DNA of 64,000 nt from Desulfocorpusculum sp964414345 (GTDB lineage Bacteria; Desulfobacterota; Desulfocorpusculales; Desulfocorpusculum), in assembly GCA_964414345.1 (NCBI GenBank), contig CAYPWF010000003.1, forward strand, positions 1 to 64,000. Reading direction: 5' to 3'. Numbering within the stretch: the first letter of the stretch is position 1; the number at the start of each line of letters is the position of its first letter. The notes beneath the pieces were generated by a model that was not told the origin of the DNA, did not search any database, and saw nothing but the letters and a program-made list of their open reading frames with translations. The translations under genes and the position numbers were made by a program. Positions 51,453 to 61,096 of the stretch are shown in pieces.

Positions 51453-52370
51453 GTGTTCTTTTACATCTTAAGAAGACTCTCTTTGGCCTTGGCAGTGGCT
51501 TTTACGGTCTCTGTGGTGAGTTTCATGCTGCTTAGGCTCTCGGGGGATCCCGCTGCAGCTCTAGCCGGGGAGAGCGCTTCAGCCCAGGACATAGAATTTG
51601 TAAGGAAAAAATATGGCCTGGACAGGCCCCTGGTGATTCAGTACGCGGAATGGGCTTTTCACGCACTTAGGGGAGATTTTGGGGAATCAGCTTTCTTCAA
51701 GAAGGAAGTAAAGGAAATCCTTTCGGACCGCATGTGGGTGACCTTGGGCTTGGGAGGTATGGCCCTTTGCTTTGCGGTGGCGGTTGCCATTCCCTTGGGG
51801 GTGGTGGCCGCCATAAGACCCAACAGTTGGCTGGACAGAGTGGCTTTGACCATAGCGGTTTTCGGACAGGCAATGCCATCTTTTTGGTTCGGCCTTGTGC
51901 TGATAATTCTCTTCGGGGTGACTCTCAGGTGGTTTCCCATCTCCGGTAGCCATACCCTGGCCCATATGGTCATGCCTGCCGTGGCGCTGGGGTATTACGC
52001 TACTCCCGCCATTATGAGATTGACAAGGGCTGGGATGCTGGAGGTGCTGGCCTCAGACTACATCAGAACAGCCAGGGCCAAAGGCCTAAGACCCTGGACT
52101 GTTCTGTTCAAACATGGATTGAGAAACGCAATAATACCAGTTGTATCGCTGGCATCCGTGCAATTTGGATTCATGCTGGGGGGATCGGTGGTGATAGAGA
52201 CGGTTTTTGCGATCCACGGTGTGGGATTTCTGGCCTGGGAATCCATCAGACGTTCGGATCTCCCCGTGGTGCAGGCCATTGTGCTCATGCTGTCCATAAT
52301 CTACGTCCTGCTGAACCTTCTCTCGGATATTCTCAACGGACTGCTGGATCCCCGCATTCGGGTGCATTGA
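51453..52370 (+). CDS. dppB: Peptide ABC transporter permease DppB
   Basis: 305 aa with six membrane helices; SYLEQLL-like opening MFFYILRRLSLALAVAFTVS and the EAA loop DYIRTARAKGLRPWTVLFKH are typical of DppB/OppB. GTG start, 10 bp after dppA. Forms the pore with DppC. Confidence 0.95.
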   Translation: MFFYILRRLSLALAVAFTVSVVSFMLLRLSGDPAAALAGESASAQDIEFVRKKYGLDRPLVIQYAEWAFHALRGDFGESAFFKKEVKEILSDRMWVTLGLGGMALCFAVAVAIPLGVVAAIRPNSWLDRVALTIAVFGQAMPSFWFGLVLIILFGVTLRWFPISGSHTLAHMVMPAVALGYYATPAIMRLTRAGMLEVLASDYIRTARAKGLRPWTVLFKHGLRNAIIPVVSLASVQFGFMLGGSVVIETVFAIHGVGFLAWESIRRSDLPVVQAIVLMLSIIYVLLNLLSDILNGLLDPRIRVH

Positions 52371-52379
52371 CAGGAAGCC

Positions 52380-53291
52380 ATGAAGATCACCCAACAGGCA
52401 GCCATGAGTTTGGGCACCTTTGAGGATGACTCAGCATCCGATCGTTTCTCCACCTGGCGCAGGATTGTGCGACACCGGGGCTTGCTCTTGGGAGGATGTA
52501 TACTTCTGGGCATAGTGGCCTTGGCTCTTTCGGCCCCCTGGATAGCCCCCCACGACCCCTACGCACAAAATTTGGAAAAAAGACTCATCCCTCCCTTTTG
52601 GCATGAGAAGGGGGACTGGACACACCCCTTAGGCACGGACGGGCTTGGCCGGGATTACCTCTCCAGGCTCATTTACGGGGCTAGAATCTCCTTGCTAATC
52701 GGAATATCGACGGTTTCCATCTCTGCTGTGATCGGGTCTTGCTTGGGCATCCTGGCCGGGTACTTCGGGGGAAGGGTAGACTTGGCGGTGAGCTTCATCA
52801 TCATGGTGCGCCTTGCCATGCCGGTCATCCTGGTAGCCCTGGCAGTGGTGGCTCTGGTTGGAGGCTCCCTGCAAGTGGTCATACTTGTACTGGGATTTTT
52901 GATTTGGGACCGCTTCGCGGTTGTTATGCGCGCCTCAACCCAGCTGGTCAGGTCAGCCGACTACGTGAAAGCAGCCCAGGCCGCAGGGGCCTCCACCTTG
53001 AGGATTCTTGTTACGGAGATCCTTCCCAACATGCTGGGGCAGCTAGTGGTAGTGATCACCCTTGAGATGGCCAGGGCCATTCTTCTGGAGGCTGCATTGT
53101 CTTTTCTGGGTCTCGGGGTGCAACCCCCTTTGCCCTCCTGGGGACTCATGGTCTCAGAAGGCAAAGAGTTCATGTTATTTACCCCTTGGGTAATTACCAT
53201 ACCCGGGGTGGCTCTCTTTCTTCTTGTGCTTTCAATTAATCTGGTGGGAGACGGCATCAGGGATATAACAGCCCCGGAGACCCGAATATGA
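52380..53291 (+). CDS. dppC: Peptide ABC transporter permease DppC
   Basis: 303 aa. An N-terminal cytoplasmic stretch precedes a helix; HPLGTDGLGRDYLSRLIYGA is the OppC signature and DYVKAAQAAGASTLRILVTE the EAA loop that docks on the ATPases. It partners DppB. AGGAAG precedes ATG 52380, and its stop overlaps dppD by 4 bp. Confidence 0.95.
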   Translation: MKITQQAAMSLGTFEDDSASDRFSTWRRIVRHRGLLLGGCILLGIVALALSAPWIAPHDPYAQNLEKRLIPPFWHEKGDWTHPLGTDGLGRDYLSRLIYGARISLLIGISTVSISAVIGSCLGILAGYFGGRVDLAVSFIIMVRLAMPVILVALAVVALVGGSLQVVILVLGFLIWDRFAVVMRASTQLVRSADYVKAAQAAGASTLRILVTEILPNMLGQLVVVITLEMARAILLEAALSFLGLGVQPPLPSWGLMVSEGKEFMLFTPWVITIPGVALFLLVLSINLVGDGIRDITAPETRI

Positions 53292-54262
53292 ATCCTGTGT
53301 TGGAAATTGAGGGGTTACATGTGAAAATCCCCTGGCGCCGAGGGACGCTCCACCCGGTTCAGGATCTGTGTTTCTCTGTGGGGCCTGCTGAAACAGTATG
53401 CCTTGTGGGAGAGTCAGGATGTGGCAAGTCTTTGACTGCACTGGCCGTCATGGGCCTTCTCCCCAGAATGGCCCAGCGCACGGTTAATAGGCTAAAGCTG
53501 GAAGGAGAGGATCTCTCCAAGGCAACCGAGCACAGGATGTCGGAGATCCGTGGGAACAGAATGAGCATGATCTTTCAAGAACCCATGACCTGTTTGAACC
53601 CTTGTTACACAGTGGGGAACCAGCTGGTGGAGGTCTTGAGGCGTCACAAGAGGGTCTCCAGGCTGCAGGCAAAAGAAAGGGCCTTGCAGCTGCTGGAGCA
53701 TGTGGGAATAACTGCCGCAGAACATCGACTCAAACAGTATCCTCATCAGCTCTCAGGAGGACTCCGCCAGAGAGTGATGATAGCCATGGCTCTTATGTGT
53801 GAACCCAGGCTCCTGATAGCCGACGAACCCACAACCGCCTTGGATGTCACAATCCAGGCCCAGATCCTGGGGCTCATGAAGCGCTTGCAGGAGGAGTTCC
53901 ATCTTAGTCTGGTGCTTATCACTCACGACTTGGGCGTGGTGGCCCGAACTGCCCACCGAGTGGTGGTCATGTACGCAGGCCAGATTGTTGAAACCGGAGC
54001 CACCCAGGAGGTCTTCTCAAGGCCGTTGCATCCCTACACCAGAGCCCTCATGGATTGCATCCCCGACCCGGCTCGCAAGAAGCCCGGCCAACGTTTGGGG
54101 GCAATTCCAGGCCTGGTTCCAACCCTTCTTGGTCTCGCAAGCCGATGCTATTTCTCCAACCGGTGCAGCCAGGTCCAGAAGGAGTGTCTCGAGCAAGCCG
54201 TGGAGTTGAGGGAATTGAGCCCCCACAGGTCTGTGAGATGCCTCTTATACGAGACAAAATGA
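53288..54262 (+). CDS. dppD: Peptide ABC transporter ATPase DppD
   Basis: 324 aa. Walker A GESGCGKSLTA, Q-loop FQEPMTCLNPCY, signature LSGGLRQRVMIAMAL, Walker B LLIADEPTTALD, plus the C-terminal oligopeptide-binding/Fe-S type region with four cysteines (CYFSNRC...C...C). It energises peptide import with DppF. Overlaps dppC by ATGA and dppF by ATGA. Confidence 0.96.
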   Translation: MNPVLEIEGLHVKIPWRRGTLHPVQDLCFSVGPAETVCLVGESGCGKSLTALAVMGLLPRMAQRTVNRLKLEGEDLSKATEHRMSEIRGNRMSMIFQEPMTCLNPCYTVGNQLVEVLRRHKRVSRLQAKERALQLLEHVGITAAEHRLKQYPHQLSGGLRQRVMIAMALMCEPRLLIADEPTTALDVTIQAQILGLMKRLQEEFHLSLVLITHDLGVVARTAHRVVVMYAGQIVETGATQEVFSRPLHPYTRALMDCIPDPARKKPGQRLGAIPGLVPTLLGLASRCYFSNRCSQVQKECLEQAVELRELSPHRSVRCLLYETK

Positions 54263-55230
54263 ACCAGGAGAGCCCTAGACCCGTGCTGGAAGCCAGCAAT
54301 GTATATCGCACCTTCCAGGTGCGGGTGGGTCTTTTTCGTAAGAAGCTGCCCCTCAGGGCTGTTTCAGGGGTAAGCCTTAAGATCTTCCCTGCGGAAGTGG
54401 TGGGGCTCGTGGGTGAATCCGGATGCGGGAAAACCACATTGGCCCAAATGCTCCTCGGCCTGTTGGAGCCCACAAGGGGGGAGATACTGATCTTGGGGAA
54501 ACCCATGGCGGAGCTCTCCCGCCGAAACATCTCGAGAGTGGTTCAGCCTATTTTTCAGGACCCTTACTCCTCCCTCAACCCCAGGCATACCCTGGGCAGT
54601 ATCATTTCCCTTCCCTTACGGGTGCACGGCATGGGGAAGGTCTCTGAATGGCAGGAGAGGACCCTGGAGATGATGGAACGGGTGGGTCTGCCAAAGCATC
54701 TTTACAAGAGCCTTCCAGGCCAGCTCTCAGGTGGACAAAGGCAAAGGGTGGCCGTAGCCAGGGCGCTCATCATGCGTCCTTCAGTGGTAATATGCGATGA
54801 GCCCACATCCGCCCTGGATGTTTCAGTGCAGGCCCAGATATTGAATCTGCTCATGGATCTCAAGGAGGTATTCGGTCTGACTTATCTTTTGGTAAGCCAC
54901 AACCTGGCAGTTGTGCAGCATTTGGCTTCCCGGGTGGCCGTGATGTATCTGGGAAGGATCGTGGAGGAGGCCCCCACAGAAACCTTATTTCAGAGACCTG
55001 CGCACCCGTACACCAGGGCTCTCATGTCCTCGGTCTTGACTCCGGATCCCTCTTTGGGCCTCCCAGAGATCCCTGCAGGATGGGCTTTCCCCAATCCTTT
55101 GGAGCCTGCAGCAGGCTGCGCCTTCCATCCGCGCTGTCCTAGGGCTGAGGCCGTCTGCAGCACTCAGGAGCCTCCACAGATAAGAGAAGGCCCGCATTTT
55201 TTGGAATGCCATTTCCCGGAACTGAGCTGA
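54259..55230 (+). CDS. dppF: Peptide ABC transporter ATPase DppF
   Basis: 323 aa. Walker A GESGCGKTTLA, FQDPYSSLNPRH, LSGGQRQRVAVARAL and VICDEPTSALD are intact; the C-terminus has the family's Cys cluster (AGCAFHPRCPRAEAVC). I chose ATG 54259, which overlaps the dppD stop (ATGA); a longer frame from 54055 would lie inside dppD. It pairs with DppD. Confidence 0.95.
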   Translation: MNQESPRPVLEASNVYRTFQVRVGLFRKKLPLRAVSGVSLKIFPAEVVGLVGESGCGKTTLAQMLLGLLEPTRGEILILGKPMAELSRRNISRVVQPIFQDPYSSLNPRHTLGSIISLPLRVHGMGKVSEWQERTLEMMERVGLPKHLYKSLPGQLSGGQRQRVAVARALIMRPSVVICDEPTSALDVSVQAQILNLLMDLKEVFGLTYLLVSHNLAVVQHLASRVAVMYLGRIVEEAPTETLFQRPAHPYTRALMSSVLTPDPSLGLPEIPAGWAFPNPLEPAAGCAFHPRCPRAEAVCSTQEPPQIREGPHFLECHFPELS

Positions 55231-55261
55231 TCAGAAGGTAAAACAAAAAAAGGGGTGAAAA

Positions 55262-56653
55262 ATGGACAGACAAGGGGCTGTTTCCAGAGCCTGGAGTTAC
55301 GTGGACAAAGGTGGTTTTTTTGAGGACCTGGCGCGAAGGGTGGCCATTCCCACCGAGAGCCAAAACCCTGAAAGGGAGACTGAGATAAGGAATTACCTGT
55401 GCCAGGAGATGGGACCGTACCTGGAAGCCATGGGCTTCCAATGGGAGATCCTGGAAAACAAGGCAGTACCTAGGCTTCCTTTCCTTGTGGCCCAAAGGAT
55501 GGAGAGTCCCTCACGCCCCACAGTTCTGACTTACGGCCACGGAGATACCGTGAGAGGTATGGAGGGGAAGTGGACAAAAAACAGGTCTCCATGGAGGCTT
55601 CTCCAGGATGGTCAGAAACTTTACGGAAGAGGAACCGCCGACAACAAAGGCCAGCACACCATAAACTTGGCTGCAATGGGCTGCGTCCTGGAAGAAAGGG
55701 GGCACCTGGGTTTTAACGTGAAGGTGCTCTTGGAAACAGCCGAGGAAATAGGCTCCCCTGGGCTGCACCGATTCTGTATAGAGCACCGCGACTTGCTGGC
55801 AGCTGATGCTCTCATAGCCAGTGATGGACCCAGGCTTAAACCCACCCGAGCCACAGTGTATGGTGGAAGCCGAGGTGTGTTCAATTTCGACCTGGAGGTG
55901 AATCTGAGACAAGGAGCACATCATTCAGGTAACTGGGGAGGTCTCTTGTCCAATCCTGGGATCATCCTGGCCCACGCCATAGCCTCCATGGTCAACTCCA
56001 GGGGAAAAATCTTGGTCCAAGAGCTGGTTCCCAAGGATATTCCAGAGTGGGTTCGGCAGAGCTTGGCCTGCCTGGAGGTGGAAGGAAAAGAAGGCCCGTC
56101 CATTGATCCGGATTGGGGGGAACCTGGCTTGAGCCTGGCGGAAAAAGTCTATGGCTGGAGTAGCTTGGAGGTCCTGGCCTTTCAAACCGGAGACCCTTCG
56201 GCCCCGGCCCATGCCATCCCGCCGCGGGCCTGGGCAAGATGCCATCTGCGCTTTGTGGCAGGCCAGGACCCTTCATCTTTTCTCCCGGCAATCCGTCGCC
56301 ATTTGGATAGCCACGGCTTCCAGCAGGTGCATGTGGAACCTGTTAGAGAGAGTTGGACAAATGCCACCCGCATGAGCCCAAAAGAGCCTTGGGTCATGCG
56401 CACCATGAGCTCTCTTCAAAAAACCTCGGGACAGCAGCCGGATTTCTTGCCCAACCTGGGGGGGACTCTGCCCAACGATGCTTTCAAGGAAATTCTGGGG
56501 CTTCCTACGGTCTGGATCCCTCACTCTTATGGCGGCTGCTCTCAACACGCCCCGGATGAACATCTGCTCCTGCCCCTGGCAAGGGATGCCATGGGGCTCA
56601 TGGCCGGTCTTTTTTGGGATCTGGGGGAAGAGGCCTGGGAGCTAGGCCTCTGA
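55262..56653 (+). CDS. M20 family metallo-dipeptidase/deacylase
   Basis: 463 aa. YGHGDTVRG (first His/Asp), GRGTADNKGQHTINLAAM (bridging Asp), ETAEEIGSPGL (catalytic Glu-Glu) and a dimerisation domain with FDLEVNLRQGAHHSGNWGG identify the M20 di-zinc family close to PepV/CPG2-type dipeptidases. Directly after dppF, 31 bp away, on the same strand: it probably hydrolyses the imported peptides. AAAAAGGGG precedes the ATG. Confidence 0.9.
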   Translation: MDRQGAVSRAWSYVDKGGFFEDLARRVAIPTESQNPERETEIRNYLCQEMGPYLEAMGFQWEILENKAVPRLPFLVAQRMESPSRPTVLTYGHGDTVRGMEGKWTKNRSPWRLLQDGQKLYGRGTADNKGQHTINLAAMGCVLEERGHLGFNVKVLLETAEEIGSPGLHRFCIEHRDLLAADALIASDGPRLKPTRATVYGGSRGVFNFDLEVNLRQGAHHSGNWGGLLSNPGIILAHAIASMVNSRGKILVQELVPKDIPEWVRQSLACLEVEGKEGPSIDPDWGEPGLSLAEKVYGWSSLEVLAFQTGDPSAPAHAIPPRAWARCHLRFVAGQDPSSFLPAIRRHLDSHGFQQVHVEPVRESWTNATRMSPKEPWVMRTMSSLQKTSGQQPDFLPNLGGTLPNDAFKEILGLPTVWIPHSYGGCSQHAPDEHLLLPLARDAMGLMAGLFWDLGEEAWELGL

Positions 56654-56831
56654 CTCAAAAAAGAAAGCTACCAAGAGCCATTGCAGGCCCCTGAGCTCTT
56701 GGAAGCTTTCAAGGGAGTACACAAAAAGAGTGACCAGTAGAGTAATTAGTGCAGATTTTTGTTGCTCCGGGAGACTGTTTCCAGTATACTAACAGGTAAG
56801 GAACAAAATTAATTGTACGGAAATTGGAACC

Positions 56832-57098
56832 ATGAAAACACAGTTGAACAGAGCAGGAGCATTGAGCTACGAGGGAGCCTCGGGGCCGGAGCTGATCACC
56901 ATCCCTTTGCCGGATGAGTTTAACCAAATGACTGCCTCCGAGCGAATTCAGTTTCTGTCAGACGCCCTCAAGGCGGTTGAGGCCAAGTATCCCCTTGAGA
57001 AGGACAGCCTCAGGAGGCACACCTCCCTCGTACGGATCGCAGATGGCAAGGTGACCTATTCCGTGGAATACCTCCCCATGCCTGACGACGACTATTAA
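56832..57098 (+). CDS. Small hypothetical protein (88 aa)
   Basis: 88 aa. LITIPLPDEFNQMTASERIQ, an amphipathic helix FLSDALKAVEAKYPLEKDSL and an acidic tail PMPDDDY. No family recognised, no signal peptide. Weak ribosome site. A hairpin follows the gene. Ordinary codon use and length favour a real gene. Confidence 0.5.
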   Translation: MKTQLNRAGALSYEGASGPELITIPLPDEFNQMTASERIQFLSDALKAVEAKYPLEKDSLRRHTSLVRIADGKVTYSVEYLPMPDDDY

Positions 57099-57156
57099 TG
57101 TTCTCTTAGGGAAAAACGGATTTGGTCTCTGGTGGAGACTTGAGTAGAAGTCAATT

Positions 57157-57195
57157 CAGCCCGCATTGTTCACCCAGATGGAATGATGCGGGCTG
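57157..57195 (+). repeat. Solo terminal hairpin of the dispersed repeat
   Basis: CAGCCCGCATTGTTC pairs with GAATGATGCGGGCTG around a 9-nt loop, two bases unpaired. It is the same hairpin that ends the full repeat copies but without the rest. Followed by AGTTTCTTCC, it could act as a terminator for the 88-aa gene. Confidence 0.75.
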
Positions 57196-57315
57196 AGTTT
57201 CTTCCATGCTGAGCCAAATTTGTTTGGGATTGGTAGGTAAGCGATTTCTTACCTTCTGTGCCTGCCTGATGTGAATCCGGACATTTCCTTGCTTGCAGCT
57301 AAGATCCTATCCCCC

Positions 57316-57509
57316 AGCTAGCCCGCATTATTCACCAACAGTGGGTAATGCGGGCTAGCTTTATGACATGTTTGGAAAAACCGGTCCATACTCAAAAGCA
57401 CCCTGCCTTTCGGTTTCAGCTTTGGTCGTGCTTTGAGTCGGAATATCTCGAAGTGTACCGGGGGCTTGGGGGCGTAGCCCCCAAAGCTAAGGGCTTTGGA
57501 GAATAATCC
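57316..57509 (+). repeat. Dispersed intergenic repeat, copy 6 (best preserved)
   Basis: The terminal hairpin is a perfect 15-bp stem (57316-57330 with 57346-57360, AGCTAGCCCGCATTA). Then come ACCGGTCCATACTCAAAAGC, TTTGAGTCGGAATAT, GGGGGCGTAGCCCCC and the right end GGCTTTGGAGAATAATCC. The outer ends GCATTATTCACCAA and, inverted, GGATTATTCTCCAA match at 12 of 14 bases, like terminal inverted repeats. Confidence 0.9.
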
Positions 57510-57647
57510 AGGCTAGAAGTTCCCCCAAATTCCAAATCCCCCCAAAACAGGGTCTGCTCTGTTTCGGAGCCATGCGCTGTGAGTCTCCTTCAAGCCAGGC
57601 TTTACAAGCATCAAGGACTATTCTCAGGGCATGACCAGTTAGCCCGT

Positions 57648-59039
57648 CTATTTTGCCTTCCCACTAATCTTTGACCAACGACACAGAGCTGCTAGGGCTC
57701 TAGCAGCCCTTTCGGGTGTTGGATAATTCACTATGGCTCCGGCCTCCTCCAGCTCCTCCACCTCTTGGTCCCATATTCCTGGTGGGGCTGAGATGCAGCT
57801 CAGCACCGGTTTGCTTTGCCTCCACTCCACAAGCAGATCCCTAAGCCCTGACAGTGCTCTCAGATTAGCCGAGGCGAACATGATCAGAAGCAATATGGCA
57901 TCAACCCCCTCGCTACTCATCACGGCTTTTACAATGCCCCTGATAGCTGCCCCGTCATACCAGGCCGGGCCCATGTCCACGGGATTGGTGCGCATGGCCA
58001 AGGGAGGAAGAAGCCGTTCTATCTCCTTTTGAGTTTGGATGTCAAAGGGCCTCACATCCAGACCCTCTGCCAGGCACACATCCAAAGCCGCCATGGCCGG
58101 ACCTGCCTGGCCTGAAAGGATGGCCACCCGAGTTCCCCTTGGAGGCCCACAGGCCCCGAGCACCTTGGCTGAATCCAAGAGTTTCTCTGAGGAATCCACC
58201 CAAAGAATGGATCCCTGGGCAAAGGCGCCCCGGTAGACTTCATAGCTGCCGGCCAAGCTTCCAGTGTGGGAACGGCTGGCCTGATCTCCCAGATCTGACC
58301 TCCCACATTTGTACGCCACCATTGGCTTCTTACCTTTGAGCCGGCCGGCCTCCAGGAGCAGATCCCTGGCCCTGTCCAAGCCCTCCACATACATGGCCAC
58401 ACACTTGGTCAGCGAGTCCTCCACAAGATGTTCAAGCAGATCCTGGAAGTCCACGTTGCAGCGATTTCCCAGCCCTATTACCTTGCTCAATCCCACCCGA
58501 GTTCTCATGGCCAAGAAGGCCAAGAGGTGAGACATGCCCCCGCTTTGGCTCACAAGGGATACCCCTCCGGGGATTGCCCTTGAGAATTCAGGAGTAAAGG
58601 ATGCGTTTAAATGGTCATGAAGACTAACCAGGCCGAAGGTGTTGGGCCCTATGATGGGGATTCCAGCCCGAGTTGCTGCAGCACCCACCTGCTCCTGAAG
58701 TTTTGCCCCCAATGGATCCTCTATCTCTCGGAAGCCGGCGGTTATCAAAACCACTGCCTTGACGCCTTTTCTGGCGCAGGCTTCAATCTGTTCCAAAACG
58801 CGTGCGGCCGGCACCACCAGTATGGCCATATCCAGGCTCCCGGGAGTTGCCTCCAAAGAAGCATGGGCCTTTAAACCCAGCAGCTTTTCCCTCCCTGGAT
58901 TAACAGGCAGGATCTTCCCAGGGAACCCTCCCGTGAGAAGGCTTTTCATCACGTGGAATCCCAGCTTCCCCTCATCCTCGGTGGCCCCTACCACTGCTAC
59001 CGAAGAAGGCGAAAAGAGATATCTGAAATCCGCCTTCAT
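57648..59039 (-). CDS. NDP-forming acyl-CoA synthetase, alpha subunit type
   Basis: 463 aa. The CoA-binding domain starts SPSSVAVVGATEDEGKLG; succinyl-CoA-synthetase-like domains follow, with SRSHTGSLAGS (site of the phospho-His) and GPNTFGLVSLHDHLN. This is the alpha half of ADP-forming acetyl/acyl-CoA synthetases; the ATP-grasp beta half is not encoded nearby, so a partner must lie elsewhere or the protein acts differently. Such enzymes make ATP from acyl-CoA in anaerobes. An enoyl-CoA hydratase gene lies 47 bp upstream in the same direction. Confidence 0.88.
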   Translation of the reverse strand: MKADFRYLFSPSSVAVVGATEDEGKLGFHVMKSLLTGGFPGKILPVNPGREKLLGLKAHASLEATPGSLDMAILVVPAARVLEQIEACARKGVKAVVLITAGFREIEDPLGAKLQEQVGAAATRAGIPIIGPNTFGLVSLHDHLNASFTPEFSRAIPGGVSLVSQSGGMSHLLAFLAMRTRVGLSKVIGLGNRCNVDFQDLLEHLVEDSLTKCVAMYVEGLDRARDLLLEAGRLKGKKPMVAYKCGRSDLGDQASRSHTGSLAGSYEVYRGAFAQGSILWVDSSEKLLDSAKVLGACGPPRGTRVAILSGQAGPAMAALDVCLAEGLDVRPFDIQTQKEIERLLPPLAMRTNPVDMGPAWYDGAAIRGIVKAVMSSEGVDAILLLIMFASANLRALSGLRDLLVEWRQSKPVLSCISAPPGIWDQEVEELEEAGAIVNYPTPERAARALAALCRWSKISGKAK

Positions 59040-59086
59040 AAATTCCCCCTAGTTGGACCCTGGCTTTCCCTCAGGAGTGCCCAAGC

Positions 59087-59878
59087 TCAGACTCCTTGGA
59101 ATTGGGGCTGCCTTTTTTCCAGCTTGGCTCTTATGGCTTCCTGGAAGTCACGGCTTGTGATAAGCGAGGCTTGAACCTGACTGGTATACTCCAAAGCGGC
59201 CTGGAGTCCTGTGTCCGGAGAGAGATCCACCACCCGTTTGGCCAAGCCTATGGAAAGAGGAGGAAGGGCAAGTAGTTCCTCTTTCCATGCGTTAAGCTCC
59301 TGATCCAGTCTATCCGAGGAGACGGCCTTGTTTACCAGGCCCAACTCCTGTGCCTTAGCCCCGTCTACCGCCCTTCCCAACATTACGAACTCCTTGGCCC
59401 TGGCAACCCCCAAGATACGCACCAGCCTTTGGCATCCCCCCAAGTCAGGCACTAGACAGTATTGCACCTCTGGGAGGGCAAAGCGCGCCTCCAAGGTGCA
59501 GATTCTGAAATCGCAGGCCAAGGCCAACTCCATGGCCGCCCCTAGGGCGTAACCATGGATTACGGCCAGAACCGGTTTTTCCAAAGAACTGACTCTGTTG
59601 AACACCTCCTGCATTCTGGCTAGATGATACCGGAAGGCTGTGGGGACCCGCTCCAGGCCTTGCCCAGCCAAGGCCTTAAGATCCGTTCCAGAAGAAAAAG
59701 CCCTCCCTGCCCCCCTGATAACCAGAAGCCTGAGATTCTCCATGCGGCTTATCTCGTCTAGGGCCTGGGCCATCTCTTCCAACAATCTGGGGCTTATGGC
59801 ATTGAGTTTCTCGGGCCTATTCAAAATCAGACTTAAAACCGCACCTTCTCTTTCCAATAGCAGTGTCTCGTATCCCAT
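59087..59878 (-). CDS. Enoyl-CoA hydratase/isomerase family protein
   Basis: 263 aa. GRAFSSGTDLKALAGQ and IHGYALGAAMELALACDFRI supply the oxyanion-hole glycines, and LPEVQYCLVPDLGGCQRL the catalytic Glu region of crotonases, with one acidic residue replaced by Asp (VPDLGG). It likely hydrates or isomerises an acyl-CoA. Start ATG 59878 with GAGGTGG upstream. Probably an operon with the acyl-CoA synthetase gene. Confidence 0.88.
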   Translation of the reverse strand: MGYETLLLEREGAVLSLILNRPEKLNAISPRLLEEMAQALDEISRMENLRLLVIRGAGRAFSSGTDLKALAGQGLERVPTAFRYHLARMQEVFNRVSSLEKPVLAVIHGYALGAAMELALACDFRICTLEARFALPEVQYCLVPDLGGCQRLVRILGVARAKEFVMLGRAVDGAKAQELGLVNKAVSSDRLDQELNAWKEELLALPPLSIGLAKRVVDLSPDTGLQAALEYTSQVQASLITSRDFQEAIRAKLEKRQPQFQGV

Positions 59879-60018
59879 ATTTCCCACCTCACAAAAGAAT
59901 AGGCATTGCAATTTTCCATTTCCGAGGATCGCATTCTATCCCGGCCTGGTAGACCAGACAACCCAGAGTTGCTCCAAGAATACCCGCCCTCCCTTCTCTG
60001 AAGGAGTTAGCCTCCAAA

Positions 60019-60071
60019 TCATTCACCAAAAGTGGATAATGCAGGCTCTTTTGGAGGGCTTGGAGAATGAT
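60019..60071 (+). repeat. Short deleted copy of the dispersed repeat
   Basis: About 53 bp: the left end ATCATTCACCAA with GTGGATAATGCAGGCT, then directly the right end CTGGAGAATGAT. The outer 11 bases form an inverted repeat (ATCATTCACCA and ATCATTCTCCA) with one mismatch. It looks like an internally deleted copy that keeps both ends. Confidence 0.7.
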
Positions 60072-60109
60072 CTGAGTGAGGCTAGAATCGGTCCTTGTGG
60101 GGGTGAGCT

Positions 60110-61096
60110 ATGGTGATAGACGTGCACGTGCATGTAGCCGGCACAGGCAGCCACAGTTCTTGCTTCATTTCTGAGAAGCTACGCCGAAGCCCGGCCTATC
60201 TTCTTATGCTGGCCACCACCGGCCATTTGTTTGGAAGAGTCGACGATGAGACCATCCAGGAGCACATCCTTCTGAGCTTGAGGAAGGCCGAGTTGGTGCA
60301 GCGGGCCGTGTTCTTGGCTTTGGACATGGTGTACGATCACCAGGGTAGGCCTCTGCCACAGCGAACACATCTCTATGTCCCCAACGACCACGTGGTGCAT
60401 ATGGTAGGGCTTGAGCCCAGGGGCTTGTTCGGGGCCTCGGTTCACCCTGACAGGCCTGATGCTTTGGATGAGCTGGAAAGGGTGGCCCAGCTGGGAGCTG
60501 TGTTGGTCAAGTGGATTCCATCCTCACAGGAGATCAATCCAAGCCGCAAGCGCTATGTGCCTTTCTACAGAAAACTGACCGAGCTGGGGCTACCTCTTCT
60601 TTGTCACGGAGGAGCCGAGCACGCAGTGCCTTGCTCCGAACCCCAAGAGGAGCTGAGAGCCTATGACGATCCATCCAAGCTGGTATTTGCCTTGGAGCAA
60701 GGGGTGAAGGTGATAGCAGCCCATTGCGCCTTGCCTGTTTTCAGCCGAGACGAAGACTACACAGAGATGTTCATTGATCTCATGGCCCAGGCCGAAAAGG
60801 AAGGATGGGCCCTGTACGCCGACATATCGGCTCTAGCTGCCCCTTTCCCTCACCGGGTGGGAATGATAAGAAGAATTCTAAGAGAGCTTCCCCACGAAAA
60901 GCTGCTTCTAGGAAGCGACTATCCCATCCCGGTGAGCCCCTTGTGGCCAGGGGCTGCTGGGGAGATGGACCTGGAAGAGTGGGCCGGGGCAATGCTGACT
61001 TCCAACCCCCTGGATCGTAATCTTAAGGTGATAAGAGCCCTTGGCTTTTCCCCAAAGGTCTTGACCAATGCCCAAAAAGTTCTGCGGCTTCCCTGA
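60110..61096 (+). CDS. Amidohydrolase-2 family metal-dependent hydrolase/decarboxylase
   Basis: 328 aa TIM barrel. IDVHVHVAG gives HxH, LPLLCHGGAEH and VIAAHCALP further His ligands, and LLGSDYPI the final Asp. This is the amidohydrolase-2 (ACMS decarboxylase-like) fold, which hydrolyses lactones or decarboxylates hydroxy-acids. Substrate unknown. GGGGGTGAG precedes the ATG. Confidence 0.82.
   Translation: MVIDVHVHVAGTGSHSSCFISEKLRRSPAYLLMLATTGHLFGRVDDETIQEHILLSLRKAELVQRAVFLALDMVYDHQGRPLPQRTHLYVPNDHVVHMVGLEPRGLFGASVHPDRPDALDELERVAQLGAVLVKWIPSSQEINPSRKRYVPFYRKLTELGLPLLCHGGAEHAVPCSEPQEELRAYDDPSKLVFALEQGVKVIAAHCALPVFSRDEDYTEMFIDLMAQAEKEGWALYADISALAAPFPHRVGMIRRILRELPHEKLLLGSDYPIPVSPLWPGAAGEMDLEEWAGAMLTSNPLDRNLKVIRALGFSPKVLTNAQKVLRLP

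Larger units (their letters stand above)
57099..57647. other. Intergenic region carrying a solo hairpin and a full repeat copy
   Basis: About 550 bp between the 88-aa gene and the acyl-CoA synthetase gene. It holds the solo hairpin at 57157-57195 and repeat copy 6 at 57316-57509. The intervening and following bases show no gene or obvious promoter. Confidence 0.6.
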
